This document shows, piece after piece, positions 53,359-63,527 of a stretch of DNA of 64,000 nucleotides (position 1 is the first letter of the stretch; each line of letters starts with the position of its first letter). The position numbers and the translations under genes are program-made. Location of the stretch: contig CALFWM010000033.1 of the NCBI GenBank assembly GCA_937928635.1, positions 1 to 64,000 on the forward strand, read 5' to 3'. Under the pieces are notes generated by a model. It made no database searches. It saw only the letters and a list, made by a program, of their open reading frames with translations, and had not been told where the DNA came from. The stretch is from an uncultured Sulfitobacter sp. (lineage in GTDB: Bacteria > Pseudomonadota > Alphaproteobacteria > Rhodobacterales > Rhodobacteraceae).

Positions 53359-53885
53359 AACAGGTTCGCGACTACATTCGCACGATCGTTGATTTCCCCC
53401 ATGAGGGGATCATGTTTCGCGACGTGACCACACTGTTTGCCGACCCACGCGGGTTTCGCATGGCGATTGATCAGATGCTGCATCCCTACGCGGGGCTTGA
53501 GATCGACAAAGTTGTGGGGCTTGAGGCGCGCGGGTTTATCCTGGGCGGTGCCATCGCGCATCAATTGTCGGTGGGGTTTGTGCCCATCCGCAAAAAAGGC
53601 AAACTGCCCGGCACGACGATTTCTCAGGACTACACACTGGAATACGGTGAAGCGATTGTGGAAATCCACGACGACGCAATTGCGGCGGGTGAGAAAATTC
53701 TGGTGGTGGATGATTTGCTGGCCACCGGGGGCACGGCGGAGGCCGGGATCAAGCTGATTGAACGGCTCGGCGGAGAGATTGTCTCCACCGCGTTCATCAT
53801 CGACCTGCCGGAACTGGGGGGCCGTGCCAGGCTGGAGGCGATGGGCATGGAAGTGATGGCGCTGTGCAGCTTTGACGGGGAGTGA
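53355..53885 (+). CDS. apt: Adenine phosphoribosyltransferase
   Basis: Purine-salvage enzyme of 176 residues converting adenine and PRPP to AMP. The PRPP loop is [16 protein letters not shown] (about 115-130); the N-terminal [18 protein letters not shown] and [13 protein letters not shown] are typical. The start overlaps the stop of the deleted LysE gene, so translation may be coupled. Works with mtnP, which releases adenine. Confidence 0.96.
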   Translation: MKQVRDYIRTIVDFPHEGIMFRDVTTLFADPRGFRMAIDQMLHPYAGLEIDKVVGLEARGFILGGAIAHQLSVGFVPIRKKGKLPGTTISQDYTLEYGEAIVEIHDDAIAAGEKILVVDDLLATGGTAEAGIKLIERLGGEIVSTAFIIDLPELGGRARLEAMGMEVMALCSFDGE

Positions 53886-54172
53886 TTTGTCGGCTGGAGC
53901 CGCACTGAAACAAGAGCAAACCTATCAGCGGCGGGAGATCGCCTACCCGGGGTGGGCGATCCAACGGCAGTTCTCTGCCACTTTATCTCTCAGCTTTGAT
54001 GCTTCCTCTCACTGAACCACCAAGCCTCACCAAATCGCCTACCGTCACGCCTGAGGCGTGCGATAAATAGGGGGCGCGCCCTTGGTGCGACGGGCGGGCA
54101 GGCGATGGCCCGGCGCCTGCGGCTTGTTTCCGGGCTGGAGTGGCATTCAGACCGTGCAGAACATTTCCTATT

Positions 54173-55585
54173 CTAACGCAAAACCGCACCCGGATTCATA
54201 ATGCCCATAGGATCCAATGCCGCCTTTATGCTGCGCATCGCGCCCAGTTTTGCCGGGTCGCCGTAACGTTCCAAATCCGCGACCTTGTAGCGCCCGATGC
54301 CGTGTTCCGCGCTGATGGAGCCGCCCAATGCGTGGGCCAGATCGTGAATGGTCTCTTTCACAGCGCCTTGCACTGGGTCAAAATCACTGCGCGTGCGGCC
54401 CGCCGGAGGGAAAACGTTGTAGTGCAGATTGCCATCACCCACATGGCCAAAGCAGTTGATGCGGAAGGTGTCGATGCGCGCAAGACGCTCCGCGGCCTCC
54501 GCGATAAAGCCCGATAATTCGCTCAAGGGCAGTGCGATGTCGGTCGATACAATCGCCCCGATCAGGCGGTTCGCCTCTGGCATCATTTCACGGATGTGCC
54601 AGAAATCATCTGATTGCTGTTGGTTCTGCGCGATCAGACCGCCGCTGACCAGGCCCGCCCTGGCCCCGGTTTCAAACAGCTTTTCAAGCGCCTGGGCGGG
54701 GTCTAACCCGCCGCTGAGCCCCAGTTCCACCAGCACAGACCACTCGGGCAGGTTACTGTAGGGCATGCGCACATTTGGCAGGACTTCACGCATAAAATCA
54801 AGGCCTTGGCGGTGGATCAGCTCAAAACCGCTGACCATTTCGCCCAAGCGCGCGCGCGCCAACGAGAGCAGGGATAGCGCAGCAGCAGGACTCTCCACCG
54901 TAAACAGCGCAGTGCCATTTTGCGCAGGTTTGGCAAAGAGTTTGAGCGCCGCTGCCGTGATCACACCCAACGTGCCCTCCGCCCCGATCAGCAGATTGCG
55001 CAGATCATAGCCCATGTTGTTTTTGCGCAGCCGCGTCAGCCCGTGCCAGATTTGCCCATCGGGCAATACCGCCTCCAGCCCCAGACACAGATCGCGGGCG
55101 TTGCCATAGCGCAGCACCGCCGTGCCGCCCGCGTTTGTGGAGAGATTGCCGCCAATGCGCGCAGACCCTTCGGCCGCGAGGGACAGAGGAAACAGCCTAT
55201 CGGCCTCTGCCGCCGCGGCCTGCACATCGGCCAGGATCACACCGGCCTCAACCACGGCAACGTTTTCGTCCGGGTAAATCCCGCGCAGCTTATTCATGCG
55301 CTCCAACGACAGCAGCAAGGGCGCGGGTCCCTGCTCCATGATCTGGCCAGACACCAAACCGGTGCCCCCACCGAAAGGTACGACCCCAACGCGCGCCGCG
55401 TTTGCATGGCGGATCACCGTGGCGACGTGCTCGACCGTTTGGGGCATGGCGACAAGGCCGGGGCGGCTATACCAGCGGTTGCGCGGCTCTTCGAGATGGC
55501 GTTGTTCGGTGTCGCGCAGCGTGCCCGCAGGCAGCTCGGCGCGCAGGGCATTGGCAAACGATATGTCAGCAGAAGCAAGTGTCAT
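54173..55585 (-). CDS. FAD-linked oxidase (GlcD / D-lactate dehydrogenase type)
   Basis: Flavoprotein of 470 residues. The N-terminal PCMH-type FAD domain (VVPFGGGTGLVSGQ near 75; RIGGNLSTNAGGTAVLRYGNARDLCLG near 140) and the C-terminal domain (NCFGHVGDGNLHYNVFP; SISAEHGIGRYK) are those of D-2-hydroxyacid dehydrogenases such as D-lactate, glycolate and D-2-hydroxyglutarate dehydrogenase. The ATG at 55585 is taken rather than an earlier TTG. No GlcE/GlcF partners are adjacent, favouring a single-subunit dehydrogenase. Confidence 0.88.
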   Translation of the reverse strand: MTLASADISFANALRAELPAGTLRDTEQRHLEEPRNRWYSRPGLVAMPQTVEHVATVIRHANAARVGVVPFGGGTGLVSGQIMEQGPAPLLLSLERMNKLRGIYPDENVAVVEAGVILADVQAAAAEADRLFPLSLAAEGSARIGGNLSTNAGGTAVLRYGNARDLCLGLEAVLPDGQIWHGLTRLRKNNMGYDLRNLLIGAEGTLGVITAAALKLFAKPAQNGTALFTVESPAAALSLLSLARARLGEMVSGFELIHRQGLDFMREVLPNVRMPYSNLPEWSVLVELGLSGGLDPAQALEKLFETGARAGLVSGGLIAQNQQQSDDFWHIREMMPEANRLIGAIVSTDIALPLSELSGFIAEAAERLARIDTFRINCFGHVGDGNLHYNVFPPAGRTRSDFDPVQGAVKETIHDLAHALGGSISAEHGIGRYKVADLERYGDPAKLGAMRSIKAALDPMGIMNPGAVLR

Positions 55586-55645
55586 GGCCAATTGATCAGG
55601 TGCAAACGCGCCGGATGCAAGGGCTATTCATCCGCGCGTGCCGCC

Positions 55646-56464
55646 CTACTCCTGCGCGCGCAAATAGGCCGGGCGCAGCACCATAATTGTCGGCTCAGAC
55701 GGTAACCGGTCCAGCGAGACATTGATCACGGGGCCCTCCACACGGACCACCTGAAACTCATCGCGCATGCCGGTCAGGAACCGCTCCAACCCGGACTCCG
55801 CAAACCAGTGCATCGGGATCACGATGGAGGATTTCAAGCGTTTCAGCACTTTGGTCATGGTTGGCAAATCCAGTGTCATGCCGCCATCCACCGGGGCCAT
55901 CACCACATCAAGCCGCCCAATGGCCGCGTATTGCCCCGCGTCCGGTTCGTGATGCAGGTGCCCCAGATGCCCGATGCACAGGCCGGCCATTTCAAAGATG
56001 AAAATCGAATTCCCCTTGGGTTCAATCCCGCTGAACTGGGACCGGATATCAGTGCTGACATTGCGCACCAGGACCTCATCCAGATCAAGTTTATGGCTGA
56101 TCCCCTGGCCAAATTCGCCCCAGCCGGGCAGCGTGTGCGGGATCGCGGGGTCGGGAAAGGCGGTCCAATGGCTTTCATGGGCGTGGTTCATCGTCACCAC
56201 ATCCGGGGTCAGCGGCAGCGTGCCGGTAAAGCCGGTGAAATCCGTGACCATGTTCAGTCCGCCATGACTGCGGATCAGGAATGACGCATGGGCGATGTAG
56301 TGAATGTGCACCTGTTCGCTGGGCACGTCGGGCAGGCTGGCGAGGGTGACGTATTCAAGGCCCGGCGCCATCTGCGCCAGCGCGATACAGTGACTGGGAG
56401 TGCGGGTCTGGGCAGCCGCCAGCGTGGGCAGCAAGAGCAATAGGGCAAGGCAACGTAAGATCAC
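55646..56464 (-). CDS. Secreted metallo-beta-lactamase-fold hydrolase
   Basis: Protein of 272 residues with a Sec signal peptide (LRCLALLLLLPTLAAAQ). Its core follows the UPF0173-like MBL fold: HYIAHASFLI near 55, MNHAHESHW near 93 in place of HxHxDH, GHLGHLHHEPD near 165, and PVDGGMTLD. Substrate unknown. The altered HAHESH motif still offers metal-binding His residues. It follows the FAD oxidase direction but is separated by 60 bases. Confidence 0.8.
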   Translation of the reverse strand: MILRCLALLLLLPTLAAAQTRTPSHCIALAQMAPGLEYVTLASLPDVPSEQVHIHYIAHASFLIRSHGGLNMVTDFTGFTGTLPLTPDVVTMNHAHESHWTAFPDPAIPHTLPGWGEFGQGISHKLDLDEVLVRNVSTDIRSQFSGIEPKGNSIFIFEMAGLCIGHLGHLHHEPDAGQYAAIGRLDVVMAPVDGGMTLDLPTMTKVLKRLKSSIVIPMHWFAESGLERFLTGMRDEFQVVRVEGPVINVSLDRLPSEPTIMVLRPAYLRAQE

Positions 56465-56582
56465 GGCGCAGAACTCCTTTTGGATGGCAACAGCCTAGCG
56501 CGGGATTGTTCACCGGGCCACCCAAATTTAGTTGCGCAGGTAGGCAAAACCACGTCATCTACCTGCGACAGGGAGAGTTCAG

Positions 56583-57905
56583 ATGTTGGCCAAAAGAGAT
56601 TGGGTGCCCGCACACAGCGAGGCATTGGTGCAAAAAATCGCGGCGCAAACGGCGCGCGCAGACAGCGGTCACATCGCTGCGCGCATCACAACGCTGGTGC
56701 AGGACAACCGCAACATTCACGAACGCCAATGCTTTAACCTCAACCCTGCCACCAACGTCATGTCGCCGCGCGCAGAGGCGATTTTGTCGAGCGGGATCGG
56801 CACGCGGCCCTCACTCGGCTACCCGGGTGACAAATACGAAATGGGGCTGGAGGCGATTGAGGAGATCGAAGTGATCACCGCACAGCTTTGCGCGCAGGTT
56901 TTTGGGGCGAAATACGCCGAAATCCGCGTGCCTTCCGGTGCGATTGCCAATCTTTACGGGTTCATGGCGACCTGCACGGCGGGGGATACGATCATCGCGC
57001 CGCCTGCCTCTGTGGGTGGACATGTCACGCATCATCTGGACGGCTGTGCGGGCCTGTTCGGGTTGAACACCGTGAACGCGCCTGTCGACGCAGATGGCTA
57101 CACCCTTGATATCAAAGGGCTACGCGCGCTGGCCCATGAGCTAAAACCAGCGCTGATCACGGTTGGGGCCTCGCTTAACCTGTTTGAACACCCGGTCGCT
57201 CAGGTGCGTGTCATTGCGGATGAAGTTGGGGCAAAGGTGCTGTTTGATGCTGCCCACCAGTGCGGGATCATTGCCGGGGGTGCATGGAAAAATCCACTGG
57301 CTGAGGGCGCGCATATGATGAGCATGAGCACCTACAAGAGCCTTGGCGGCCCGGCGGGCGGGTTGATTGTCAGCAATGATGCGGCTCTGGTGGAGCGGCT
57401 GGATGCCATCGCCTTTCCCGGCATGACGGCAAATTTTGACGCGGCCAAATCGGCGGCGCTTGCGTTGACCATGCTGGATTGGCTTGATCATGGGGCGGCT
57501 TATGCCGCTGAGATGATTGCCGTTGCACAGGCGTTTGCCCATGCGCTGGACGCCGAAGGGCTGCGTGTTTTCGGCAAGGCGCGTGGCTTTACAAATTCCC
57601 ACCAGTTTGCAGTGGAAGCGGGCGAATTTGGCGGCGGGCAAACCGCCTCCAAGACCTTGCGCAAGGCGGGTTTTCTGGCCTGCGGCATTGGCCTGCCCAT
57701 TGACGAGGTGCCCGGTGACATGAACGGTCTGCGCATTGGCACGCCGGAGCTGGTCCGCTGGGGCGTGGGTGTCTCTGACGCGCCGGTTCTGGCCGGGCTG
57801 GTGGCCCGTGCGTTGCGCTCGAATGATCCGGCGGGCATGGCACAAGAGGTGGCGGCCCTCAGGGCGCAATTTCAAAAACTGCACTTTGTTGGGGAATGCC
57901 CCTGA
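56583..57905 (+). CDS. Divergent serine-hydroxymethyltransferase-like PLP enzyme
   Basis: Fold-type I PLP enzyme of 440 residues with SHMT landmarks: SLGYPGDKYEMGLEAIEEIE near 78, GHVTHHLDG near 145, Asp222 in FDAAHQCGIIAGG and the PLP Lys252 in STYKSLGGPAGG. In housekeeping GlyA the last motif is TTTHKTLRGPRGG: here His is Tyr and the Arg residues are lost. It may therefore act on other amino acids (aldolase, alpha-methylserine or epimerase activity). AGGGAGAG lies upstream of the ATG. It stands alone. Confidence 0.83.
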   Translation: MLAKRDWVPAHSEALVQKIAAQTARADSGHIAARITTLVQDNRNIHERQCFNLNPATNVMSPRAEAILSSGIGTRPSLGYPGDKYEMGLEAIEEIEVITAQLCAQVFGAKYAEIRVPSGAIANLYGFMATCTAGDTIIAPPASVGGHVTHHLDGCAGLFGLNTVNAPVDADGYTLDIKGLRALAHELKPALITVGASLNLFEHPVAQVRVIADEVGAKVLFDAAHQCGIIAGGAWKNPLAEGAHMMSMSTYKSLGGPAGGLIVSNDAALVERLDAIAFPGMTANFDAAKSAALALTMLDWLDHGAAYAAEMIAVAQAFAHALDAEGLRVFGKARGFTNSHQFAVEAGEFGGGQTASKTLRKAGFLACGIGLPIDEVPGDMNGLRIGTPELVRWGVGVSDAPVLAGLVARALRSNDPAGMAQEVAALRAQFQKLHFVGECP

Positions 57906-58057
57906 ACGTGGCGCAAGGGCATCACTCTGGCCCGGCGTGCTGGCGGCGATAAGCCAGCTTCGGGTGGGGCTGTGCGTGCGGGATAAAAATGGGCATTCTG
58001 ATCGCACGCGCCAGCGACCTGTCTTTCCCTCGCAAACCGCGCGCCGCCTGCTGTTTT

Positions 58058-58642
58058 TCAACCAGCCTCGGTCTTGCCGCGCCGGTCCTTGCGCAAGGAC
58101 GCATAGAGCACATGGGTGCGCCAGCGTCCGTCGATTTGCAGATAGCTTTGCGCTACACCTTCGTATTTGAAACCTGTGCGCTCCAACAACCCGCGTGATG
58201 CCGCGTTTTCAGGCAGGCAGGCGGCTTCAATCCGGCTCAGATCAAGGCGGGTGAACGCCTGATGCACCACAGCGGTGATTGCCTCGCGCATATACCCCTG
58301 CCGGGCAAAGGGTTCGCCGGTCCAATAGCCCAAGGTGCCCGCCTGCGCCGGACCGCGCCGGATATTATCAAGGGTGATCGCGCCCAACAGCACGTCATCT
58401 TCCCGGCGAAACAGAAACAGCGGCAGCGCCGTGCCACCGGAAACAGAACGTTGCGCCCAATAGACCCGGTTGGTGAATGCCTTGCGGGTCAGATGGTCAT
58501 TGGCCCATGTCGGCTCCCACGGGGTCAGATAGGCCCGGCTGGTCACCCGCAAGGCGGACCATGCGCGAAAATCAGAGTGGATCGGCGGGCGCAGCGTCAG
58601 CCGCTCCGTTTCCACCCGGAATTTACGCTTGATCCCCAGCAT
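58058..58642 (-). CDS. GNAT acetyltransferase, RimJ/RimL type
   Basis: Acetyltransferase of 194 residues. The N-terminus FRVETERLTLRPPIHSDF is typical of RimJ/RimL, and the acetyl-CoA site lies in LGYWTGEPFARQGYMREA. Members acetylate N-termini of ribosomal proteins or other targets. Its start overlaps the stop of the M16 peptidase gene (TGATG), so it is the last gene of the leftward operon. Confidence 0.9.
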   Translation of the reverse strand: MLGIKRKFRVETERLTLRPPIHSDFRAWSALRVTSRAYLTPWEPTWANDHLTRKAFTNRVYWAQRSVSGGTALPLFLFRREDDVLLGAITLDNIRRGPAQAGTLGYWTGEPFARQGYMREAITAVVHQAFTRLDLSRIEAACLPENAASRGLLERTGFKYEGVAQSYLQIDGRWRTHVLYASLRKDRRGKTEAG

Positions 58643-59904
58643 CAGGCCGCGCGGCGCGCCTGCAAGGCATCCAAACTGGGTGCGTCCTGCACAGGGCCAT
58701 AGAGCGCCAAGGCGGCCGGGGCCTTTGCCGCCATGTGACCGGCCAAATCGCGCACGTCGCCGGTGGTGACCGCATCAATCTTTTCGATGGTTTCTTCCAG
58801 TGGCGGGATACGGTCCCAGATCTGGATCAGCCGCGCCAGCCGCTCCGCGCGGTTTGAGGGGCTTTCCAACCCCATCAACATACCCGCTTTCATCTGAGCA
58901 CGCGCGCGCGCGACCTCTGCGGGGGACATATCACTTGCCGCGCGTTTCATCTCATCAATGGTGATGCCGGCCAGCTCCGGCAGTTGCTCCGTAGAGGTGC
59001 CCGCATAGATCGTCATCATGCCGGTATCGGCATAGGCCCCGGCCTGCGCAAAAATTGAATAGCACAGCCCGCGGCTTTCACGAATTTCCTGAAACAGGCG
59101 GGAGGACATGCCCCCACCAAGTGCTGAGGCATAAATCTGCGCAACATAAATATCATCGGCGCGGTAACCCGGGCTTTCAAACCCCAGTGCAAAATGCGCC
59201 TGTTCAAGGGATTTCATCTGACGGGTTTCGCCGCCCTGAAACCTGGCCACATCCATCTCAAAACGCGGCTTTGGCTGCATGTCACCAAACAGGGTTTCGG
59301 CCAGCCGGACAATTTCATCGTGATCAACCGCCCCGGCGGCAGCCAGGATCATCTGATCAGGGCCGTAGTGATCTTCGATAAAGCCCTGCAAATCTGTGCG
59401 GCTGAAGTTGGACACCCGTTCGGTTGGGCCCAGGATCGTGCGGCCCATAGGCTGATCCGGGTAGGCGCGCTCCTGCAACCAGTCAAAAATCACGTCATCG
59501 GGCGTGTCGAGCGCCTGACCGATCTCTTGCAGGATCACGCCACGTTCTGTCTCAATCTCATTCGGGTCCAGAATGGGATTGCGCAGGATATCGGCAATCA
59601 CATCCAGCCCCAACGCCACGTCGTTTTCCAGCACCCGCACGTAATAGGCCGTGACCTCGCGCGAGGTATAGGCGTTGATGTAGCCGCCCACATCTTCGAT
59701 CGCTTCGGCGATTTGCAGCGAGGTGCGTTTGGCAGTGCCTTTGAACGCCATATGCTCCAGAAAATGCGCAATGCCGTTTTGCTGTGGCGTTTCATGGCGC
59801 GCACCGGCTGAGACCCAGACCCCAATCGAGGCGCTGGCAAGACCCGGCATGTTTTCTGTTACGATGCGAAAGCCGTTGGAAAGGCGATGTTGGTTCAGGC
59901 TCAC
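58642..59904 (-). CDS. M16-family zinc peptidase
   Basis: Processing-peptidase-like protein of 420 residues. The inverted zinc motif HFLEH is H47-x-x-E50-H51, with the distal Glu region EAIEDVGGYINAYTSREVTAYY. It resembles mitochondrial processing peptidase beta and bacterial PepR/YmxG peptidases. It overlaps thrC by four bases and the GNAT gene by one. This thrC-M16 order is common in Rhodobacterales. Confidence 0.93.
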   Translation of the reverse strand: MSLNQHRLSNGFRIVTENMPGLASASIGVWVSAGARHETPQQNGIAHFLEHMAFKGTAKRTSLQIAEAIEDVGGYINAYTSREVTAYYVRVLENDVALGLDVIADILRNPILDPNEIETERGVILQEIGQALDTPDDVIFDWLQERAYPDQPMGRTILGPTERVSNFSRTDLQGFIEDHYGPDQMILAAAGAVDHDEIVRLAETLFGDMQPKPRFEMDVARFQGGETRQMKSLEQAHFALGFESPGYRADDIYVAQIYASALGGGMSSRLFQEIRESRGLCYSIFAQAGAYADTGMMTIYAGTSTEQLPELAGITIDEMKRAASDMSPAEVARARAQMKAGMLMGLESPSNRAERLARLIQIWDRIPPLEETIEKIDAVTTGDVRDLAGHMAAKAPAALALYGPVQDAPSLDALQARRAA

Positions 59905-61289
59905 GAGGCGAGATGTCCTTTGATGTGGCTTTTCAGCGCGTCAAGGTCGTTGGCGATGCGGGTGACGCGCTCATCGCGTTCAAACAGATCTGCCATACGG
60001 GCGGGCAATGGGGGCCGGATGCCCGTCGCGGCCTCAACCGCATCGGGAAATTTCGCCGGATGGGCAGTGGCAAGCGTGATCATCGGCGTGGCCGGATCAC
60101 GCTTTTCATCTGCCACCTTCACGCCCACGGCAGAATGGGGGCACAGCAGCTCGCCCGTGGTGGCAAGACGGTTGGTGATGGTGGCGGAGGTTTCCTCCTC
60201 CGAGGCGCGCCCGGATATATAGACGTCTTGTAACGCCTGCATCGCCCCTTGCGAGACGTCAAAACCGCCCTCACCCAGTTCCTGCATCAGTTGGGCCACC
60301 GCATTGCCATCCCGCCCATAGGCGTCAAACAACGCCCGCTCAAAATTGGAGGACACCTGAATGTCCATCGACGGACTGATTGACGGATGCGTCGGCCCCT
60401 TGTGATACCCCTGCCCTTTCAGGCAGCGGTCAAGGATATCGTTCTGGTTGGTGGCGACCACCAGCTTGTCGATAGGCAGGCCCATGCGTTTGGCGATGTA
60501 ACCGGCGAAAATGTCTCCGAAGTTGCCGGTGGGCACAGTGAAGCTGACCCGTCGGTCAGGTGCGCCCAAGGAGACAGCGGAGGAGAAGTAGTACACGACT
60601 TGGGCCAGCACCCGGCCCCAGTTGATGGAATTTACGCCCGCGAGTTTCACCGCGTCGCGGAACTCAAAGTCATTGAACATGTCTTTAAGGCGGGCCTGGC
60701 AGTCGTCGAAGTCACCATCGACGGCCAGCGCATGCACGTTGGATTCGGTGGGTGTGGTCATCTGGCGGCGCTGAACTTCTGAGACGCGGCCATGGGGGTA
60801 AAGGATGAAGACATCCACATTGTCCAACCCCTTGAACGCCTCAATCGCCGCCGACCCTGTGTCACCTGATGTGGCCCCAACGATGGTCACACGCTCCCCT
60901 GCGCGGCCCAGCGCCTTTTTAAACATCTGGCCAATCAACTGCATGGCGAAGTCTTTGAACGCCAGTGTGGGGCCGTGGAACAGTTCCAGCAGGAAATGGT
61001 TTGGCGCCAGCTGCACCATAGGCGCGCGCGCGGTATGTCCAAAGCTGGCGTAGGTATCCGCGATCAGGCTGCGAAACTCCGCATCGGTAAAGGTATCACC
61101 GATGAAAGGGCGCATGACATTGAATGCCACGTCCTCGTAAGGTTTGCCCGCCATGGCGGCAATCTCGGGGTGTGTCAACGTCGGGATCTCTTCGGGCACA
61201 TAAAGGCCGCCGTCGCGGGCAAGGCCGGTCAGCATGGCCTCTTCAAAGGTGAGTGCGGGGGCGGTGCCACGGGTCGAGGTATAGCGCAT
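59901..61289 (-). CDS. thrC: Threonine synthase
   Basis: PLP enzyme of 462 residues converting O-phosphohomoserine to threonine. Signatures: PLP Lys in GPTLAFKDFAMQ near 110, VGATSGDTGSAAIEAF near 145, and VPTGNFGDIFAGY near 255. It is the long (class with extra domain) bacterial form. It lies 28 bases after surf1 on the same strand. Confidence 0.96.
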   Translation of the reverse strand: MRYTSTRGTAPALTFEEAMLTGLARDGGLYVPEEIPTLTHPEIAAMAGKPYEDVAFNVMRPFIGDTFTDAEFRSLIADTYASFGHTARAPMVQLAPNHFLLELFHGPTLAFKDFAMQLIGQMFKKALGRAGERVTIVGATSGDTGSAAIEAFKGLDNVDVFILYPHGRVSEVQRRQMTTPTESNVHALAVDGDFDDCQARLKDMFNDFEFRDAVKLAGVNSINWGRVLAQVVYYFSSAVSLGAPDRRVSFTVPTGNFGDIFAGYIAKRMGLPIDKLVVATNQNDILDRCLKGQGYHKGPTHPSISPSMDIQVSSNFERALFDAYGRDGNAVAQLMQELGEGGFDVSQGAMQALQDVYISGRASEEETSATITNRLATTGELLCPHSAVGVKVADEKRDPATPMITLATAHPAKFPDAVEAATGIRPPLPARMADLFERDERVTRIANDLDALKSHIKGHLAS

Positions 61290-61316
61290 GGGTCAGCTTT
61301 CGGGTGGGCCGTTGGT

Positions 61317-62000
61317 TTATGCCCTGCGGCGTCGCACGAAATAAAGGGACATGGCAAGCCAAATGAACGCGAGCGAGAACCAAGTGATCGCATATTGAAG
61401 GTGGTTGTTGGGGATGCGGGAGGTGTCGACGGGCATGGGGGTGATCTTCCCATGGGGCAGATAGATCTCTCGCGCGACCAACAGCACCGGACGCGTGCCC
61501 AATGCTTTTGCCATTCTTTCAACATCACGGGCGTACCAGATGTTTTTGGCCTCATCAGGTTCGGGTGTGAAACTGTCAGTTTCCTGAGGCCATTGCAGAT
61601 TCCCAATCACTTCCTTTAGCGTACCACCCTGATAAAGAACAATGCCGCGCACATCAGCCGGAATAAAGCCACGATCAACCATGATCGCGCCTTCCGGGTC
61701 GCCGTTATTGCCAAACCACAATGGCGAAATGATCCGATAACCCGCGCCTTCCTGTTTTTGGGAAACAAGAACGCGCAAGTGTTCAGGCCCAATGAAACCC
61801 TGTGTTTTGATCGGCAGATAGGCATCATTTTCGGGATCAAGGTCATCTGGCAGCGCAACTGGCTCCGCAACAATCCGCGCCTCAATATCCGCAATCACCC
61901 CCTGCTTCCACGCCAGCCGCTGCACTTGCCAAGTGCCTAGTCCAATCAGGATGGCAGCGCCGCCCAGACCTACGATGATAAGAAACAGCGCACTGCGCAT
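61317..62000 (-). CDS. surf1: SURF1-family cytochrome c oxidase assembly protein
   Basis: Inner-membrane protein of 227 residues with one N-terminal helix (FLIIVGLGGAAILIGLGTWQVQRLAWK) and one C-terminal helix (HLQYAITWFSLAFIWLAMSLYFV), the SURF1 topology; the GTWQVQRLAWK motif is diagnostic. Involved in heme a insertion into oxidase subunit I. Its position after ctaE matches other alphaproteobacteria. Confidence 0.94.
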   Translation of the reverse strand: MRSALFLIIVGLGGAAILIGLGTWQVQRLAWKQGVIADIEARIVAEPVALPDDLDPENDAYLPIKTQGFIGPEHLRVLVSQKQEGAGYRIISPLWFGNNGDPEGAIMVDRGFIPADVRGIVLYQGGTLKEVIGNLQWPQETDSFTPEPDEAKNIWYARDVERMAKALGTRPVLLVAREIYLPHGKITPMPVDTSRIPNNHLQYAITWFSLAFIWLAMSLYFVRRRRA

Positions 62001-62021
62001 CTGTTATCCTTTGCTCAAAGG

Positions 62022-62049
62022 AAAAGCGCGCGAGAGGGCCCGCGCGCTT
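62022..62049 (-). terminator. Hairpin between ctaE and surf1
   Basis: Ten-base arms (62022-62031, 62040-62049; AAAGCGCGCG) with an eight-base loop. Read leftward, it ends in TTTTCC, so it can terminate or attenuate transcription after ctaE, lowering surf1-thrC expression relative to the oxidase genes. Confidence 0.7.
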
Positions 62050-62077
62050 TGAATGATCGTTTTGGTGCGCTTGGGCT

Positions 62078-62929
62078 TTATACGGTAAAGACCGACACAC
62101 CCCAAACGTAGACCGCAAAGAACAGGAACAGCCAGACCACGTCCACGAAGTGCCAGTACCAGGCGGCGGTTTCAAAACCGATGTGGCGCTCTGGCGTAAA
62201 GTCGCCCTTGATCGCACGGACCAGACAGACCGTCAAAAAGATTGTCCCGATGATCACATGTGCGCCGTGGAAACCCGTGGCCATGAAGAAGGCAGAGAAG
62301 AACGCGTCTTCGCCAAACTTCCAGTCATGGTGCAACAGCAGTTCGCCGTATTCATAGGCCTGTAGCGCGGTAAAGGCGACGCCCAGAATGATGCCGATGA
62401 TCAGACCGTTGATCAGGTCCTTGCGGTTGTTTTCATGCACCAGCGCGTGGTGCGCCCATGTGACGGCACAGCCCGACAACAGAAGGATCAGCGTGTTGAT
62501 CAGCGGCAGATGGAAGGCATCGACCGGGTCAAACACAGGGGGGACATATTCAGAGCCCAGGTATTCGTTCATCGGGTAGATTGCCGGTTTGAAGAAGGTC
62601 CAGAACCAGGCCACAAAGAACATGATCTCGGACATCACAAACAGGATAAAGCCATAGCGCAGGCCAATGGCCACAACGCCGGTGTGATCGCCCACACGGC
62701 TTTCAATCACAACTTCGCGCCACCAGCCCCACATGGTGTAGAGCACAGCGGTAAAGCCGATCAGGAACAGCCAGGGACCGGAGATCGTGATCAGCCCGAA
62801 CAGCACCGTAAAGCCGCCCGACATCCAGCCGACGGCGCCAAAGAGCATAAGAAACCCGGCCAGTGCGCCAATGAAAGGCCAGCTGGAGGGGTTCAGAATG
62901 TGATAGTCGTGGTCTTTTGCGTGGGCCAT
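62078..62929 (-). CDS. ctaE: Cytochrome c oxidase subunit III
   Basis: Inner-membrane oxidase subunit of 283 residues with seven predicted helices. Typical sequence: [20 protein letters not shown] at the N-terminus, [10 protein letters not shown] near 110, and the C-terminal [20 protein letters not shown]. It is part of the aa3-type oxidase. Twenty-two bases separate it from ctaG upstream. Confidence 0.97.
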   Translation of the reverse strand: MAHAKDHDYHILNPSSWPFIGALAGFLMLFGAVGWMSGGFTVLFGLITISGPWLFLIGFTAVLYTMWGWWREVVIESRVGDHTGVVAIGLRYGFILFVMSEIMFFVAWFWTFFKPAIYPMNEYLGSEYVPPVFDPVDAFHLPLINTLILLLSGCAVTWAHHALVHENNRKDLINGLIIGIILGVAFTALQAYEYGELLLHHDWKFGEDAFFSAFFMATGFHGAHVIIGTIFLTVCLVRAIKGDFTPERHIGFETAAWYWHFVDVVWLFLFFAVYVWGVSVFTV

Positions 62930-62951
62930 GGCGGGCTCCCTTGGGCTTTTC

Positions 62952-63527
62952 TTAGTTCAAGTCTGTGGTGGTGTCCTGCTCAAGGGCGGCATAGCCCTCA
63001 GGCAAGTCAATTTCATAAAACGTATAAGACAGTGTGATCGTATGTACAAACTTCCCGTCACGGTCTTCTACGATTTCCGGGTCAACGTAAAAACTGACCG
63101 GCATCTGGACGGTCTCACCGGGGGCGAGCACCTGTTCCTGAAAGCAGAAACAGTCAATTTTTTCAAAAAACGTGCCAGCGGTGTAGGGTGTTACGTTATA
63201 GCTTGCCTGCCCTGCAATGGGGCGGTCCGTAGGATTGTGCGCCTCGTAAAATGCAAGGCCGGTTTCACCAATGCGCACTTCCATTTCGCGCACAACCGGT
63301 TTGAAGTCCCAGGCCATCCCCTGATTAAGAGAGCCGTCAAAGCGCACCGTGATGGTCTGGTCCAGCACCTCATCGGAGGCAACATCGACCTGCCCCGGCA
63401 CGCCGCCAAAGCCCGTGACCCGGCAGAACCAGTCGTAAAACGGCACCGAGGCCCAGGCCAGCGCGCCCATCACCAAAACCAGTGAAACCGTCTGTGTCAC
63501 AGTCTTTTGAGGTCCCGACAACGCCAT
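62952..63527 (-). CDS. ctaG: Cytochrome c oxidase copper-assembly protein CtaG/Cox11
   Basis: Membrane-anchored copper chaperone of 191 residues that builds the CuB site. An N-terminal helix ([22 protein letters not shown]) is followed by the periplasmic domain with CFCFQEQ, which carries the copper-binding Cys pair. Its start overlaps the preceding small gene (TGATG). Confidence 0.96.
   Translation of the reverse strand: MALSGPQKTVTQTVSLVLVMGALAWASVPFYDWFCRVTGFGGVPGQVDVASDEVLDQTITVRFDGSLNQGMAWDFKPVVREMEVRIGETGLAFYEAHNPTDRPIAGQASYNVTPYTAGTFFEKIDCFCFQEQVLAPGETVQMPVSFYVDPEIVEDRDGKFVHTITLSYTFYEIDLPEGYAALEQDTTTDLN

Noticed and set aside
53937..53961. Long GATCGCC hairpin after apt
   Set aside because: Arms nearly touch, one pair is G-T and no T-run follows; could be a repeat or a chance palindrome, so not called a terminator. 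A second small dyad (54046-54060, CACGCC-TGA-GGCGTG) is equally unsupported.
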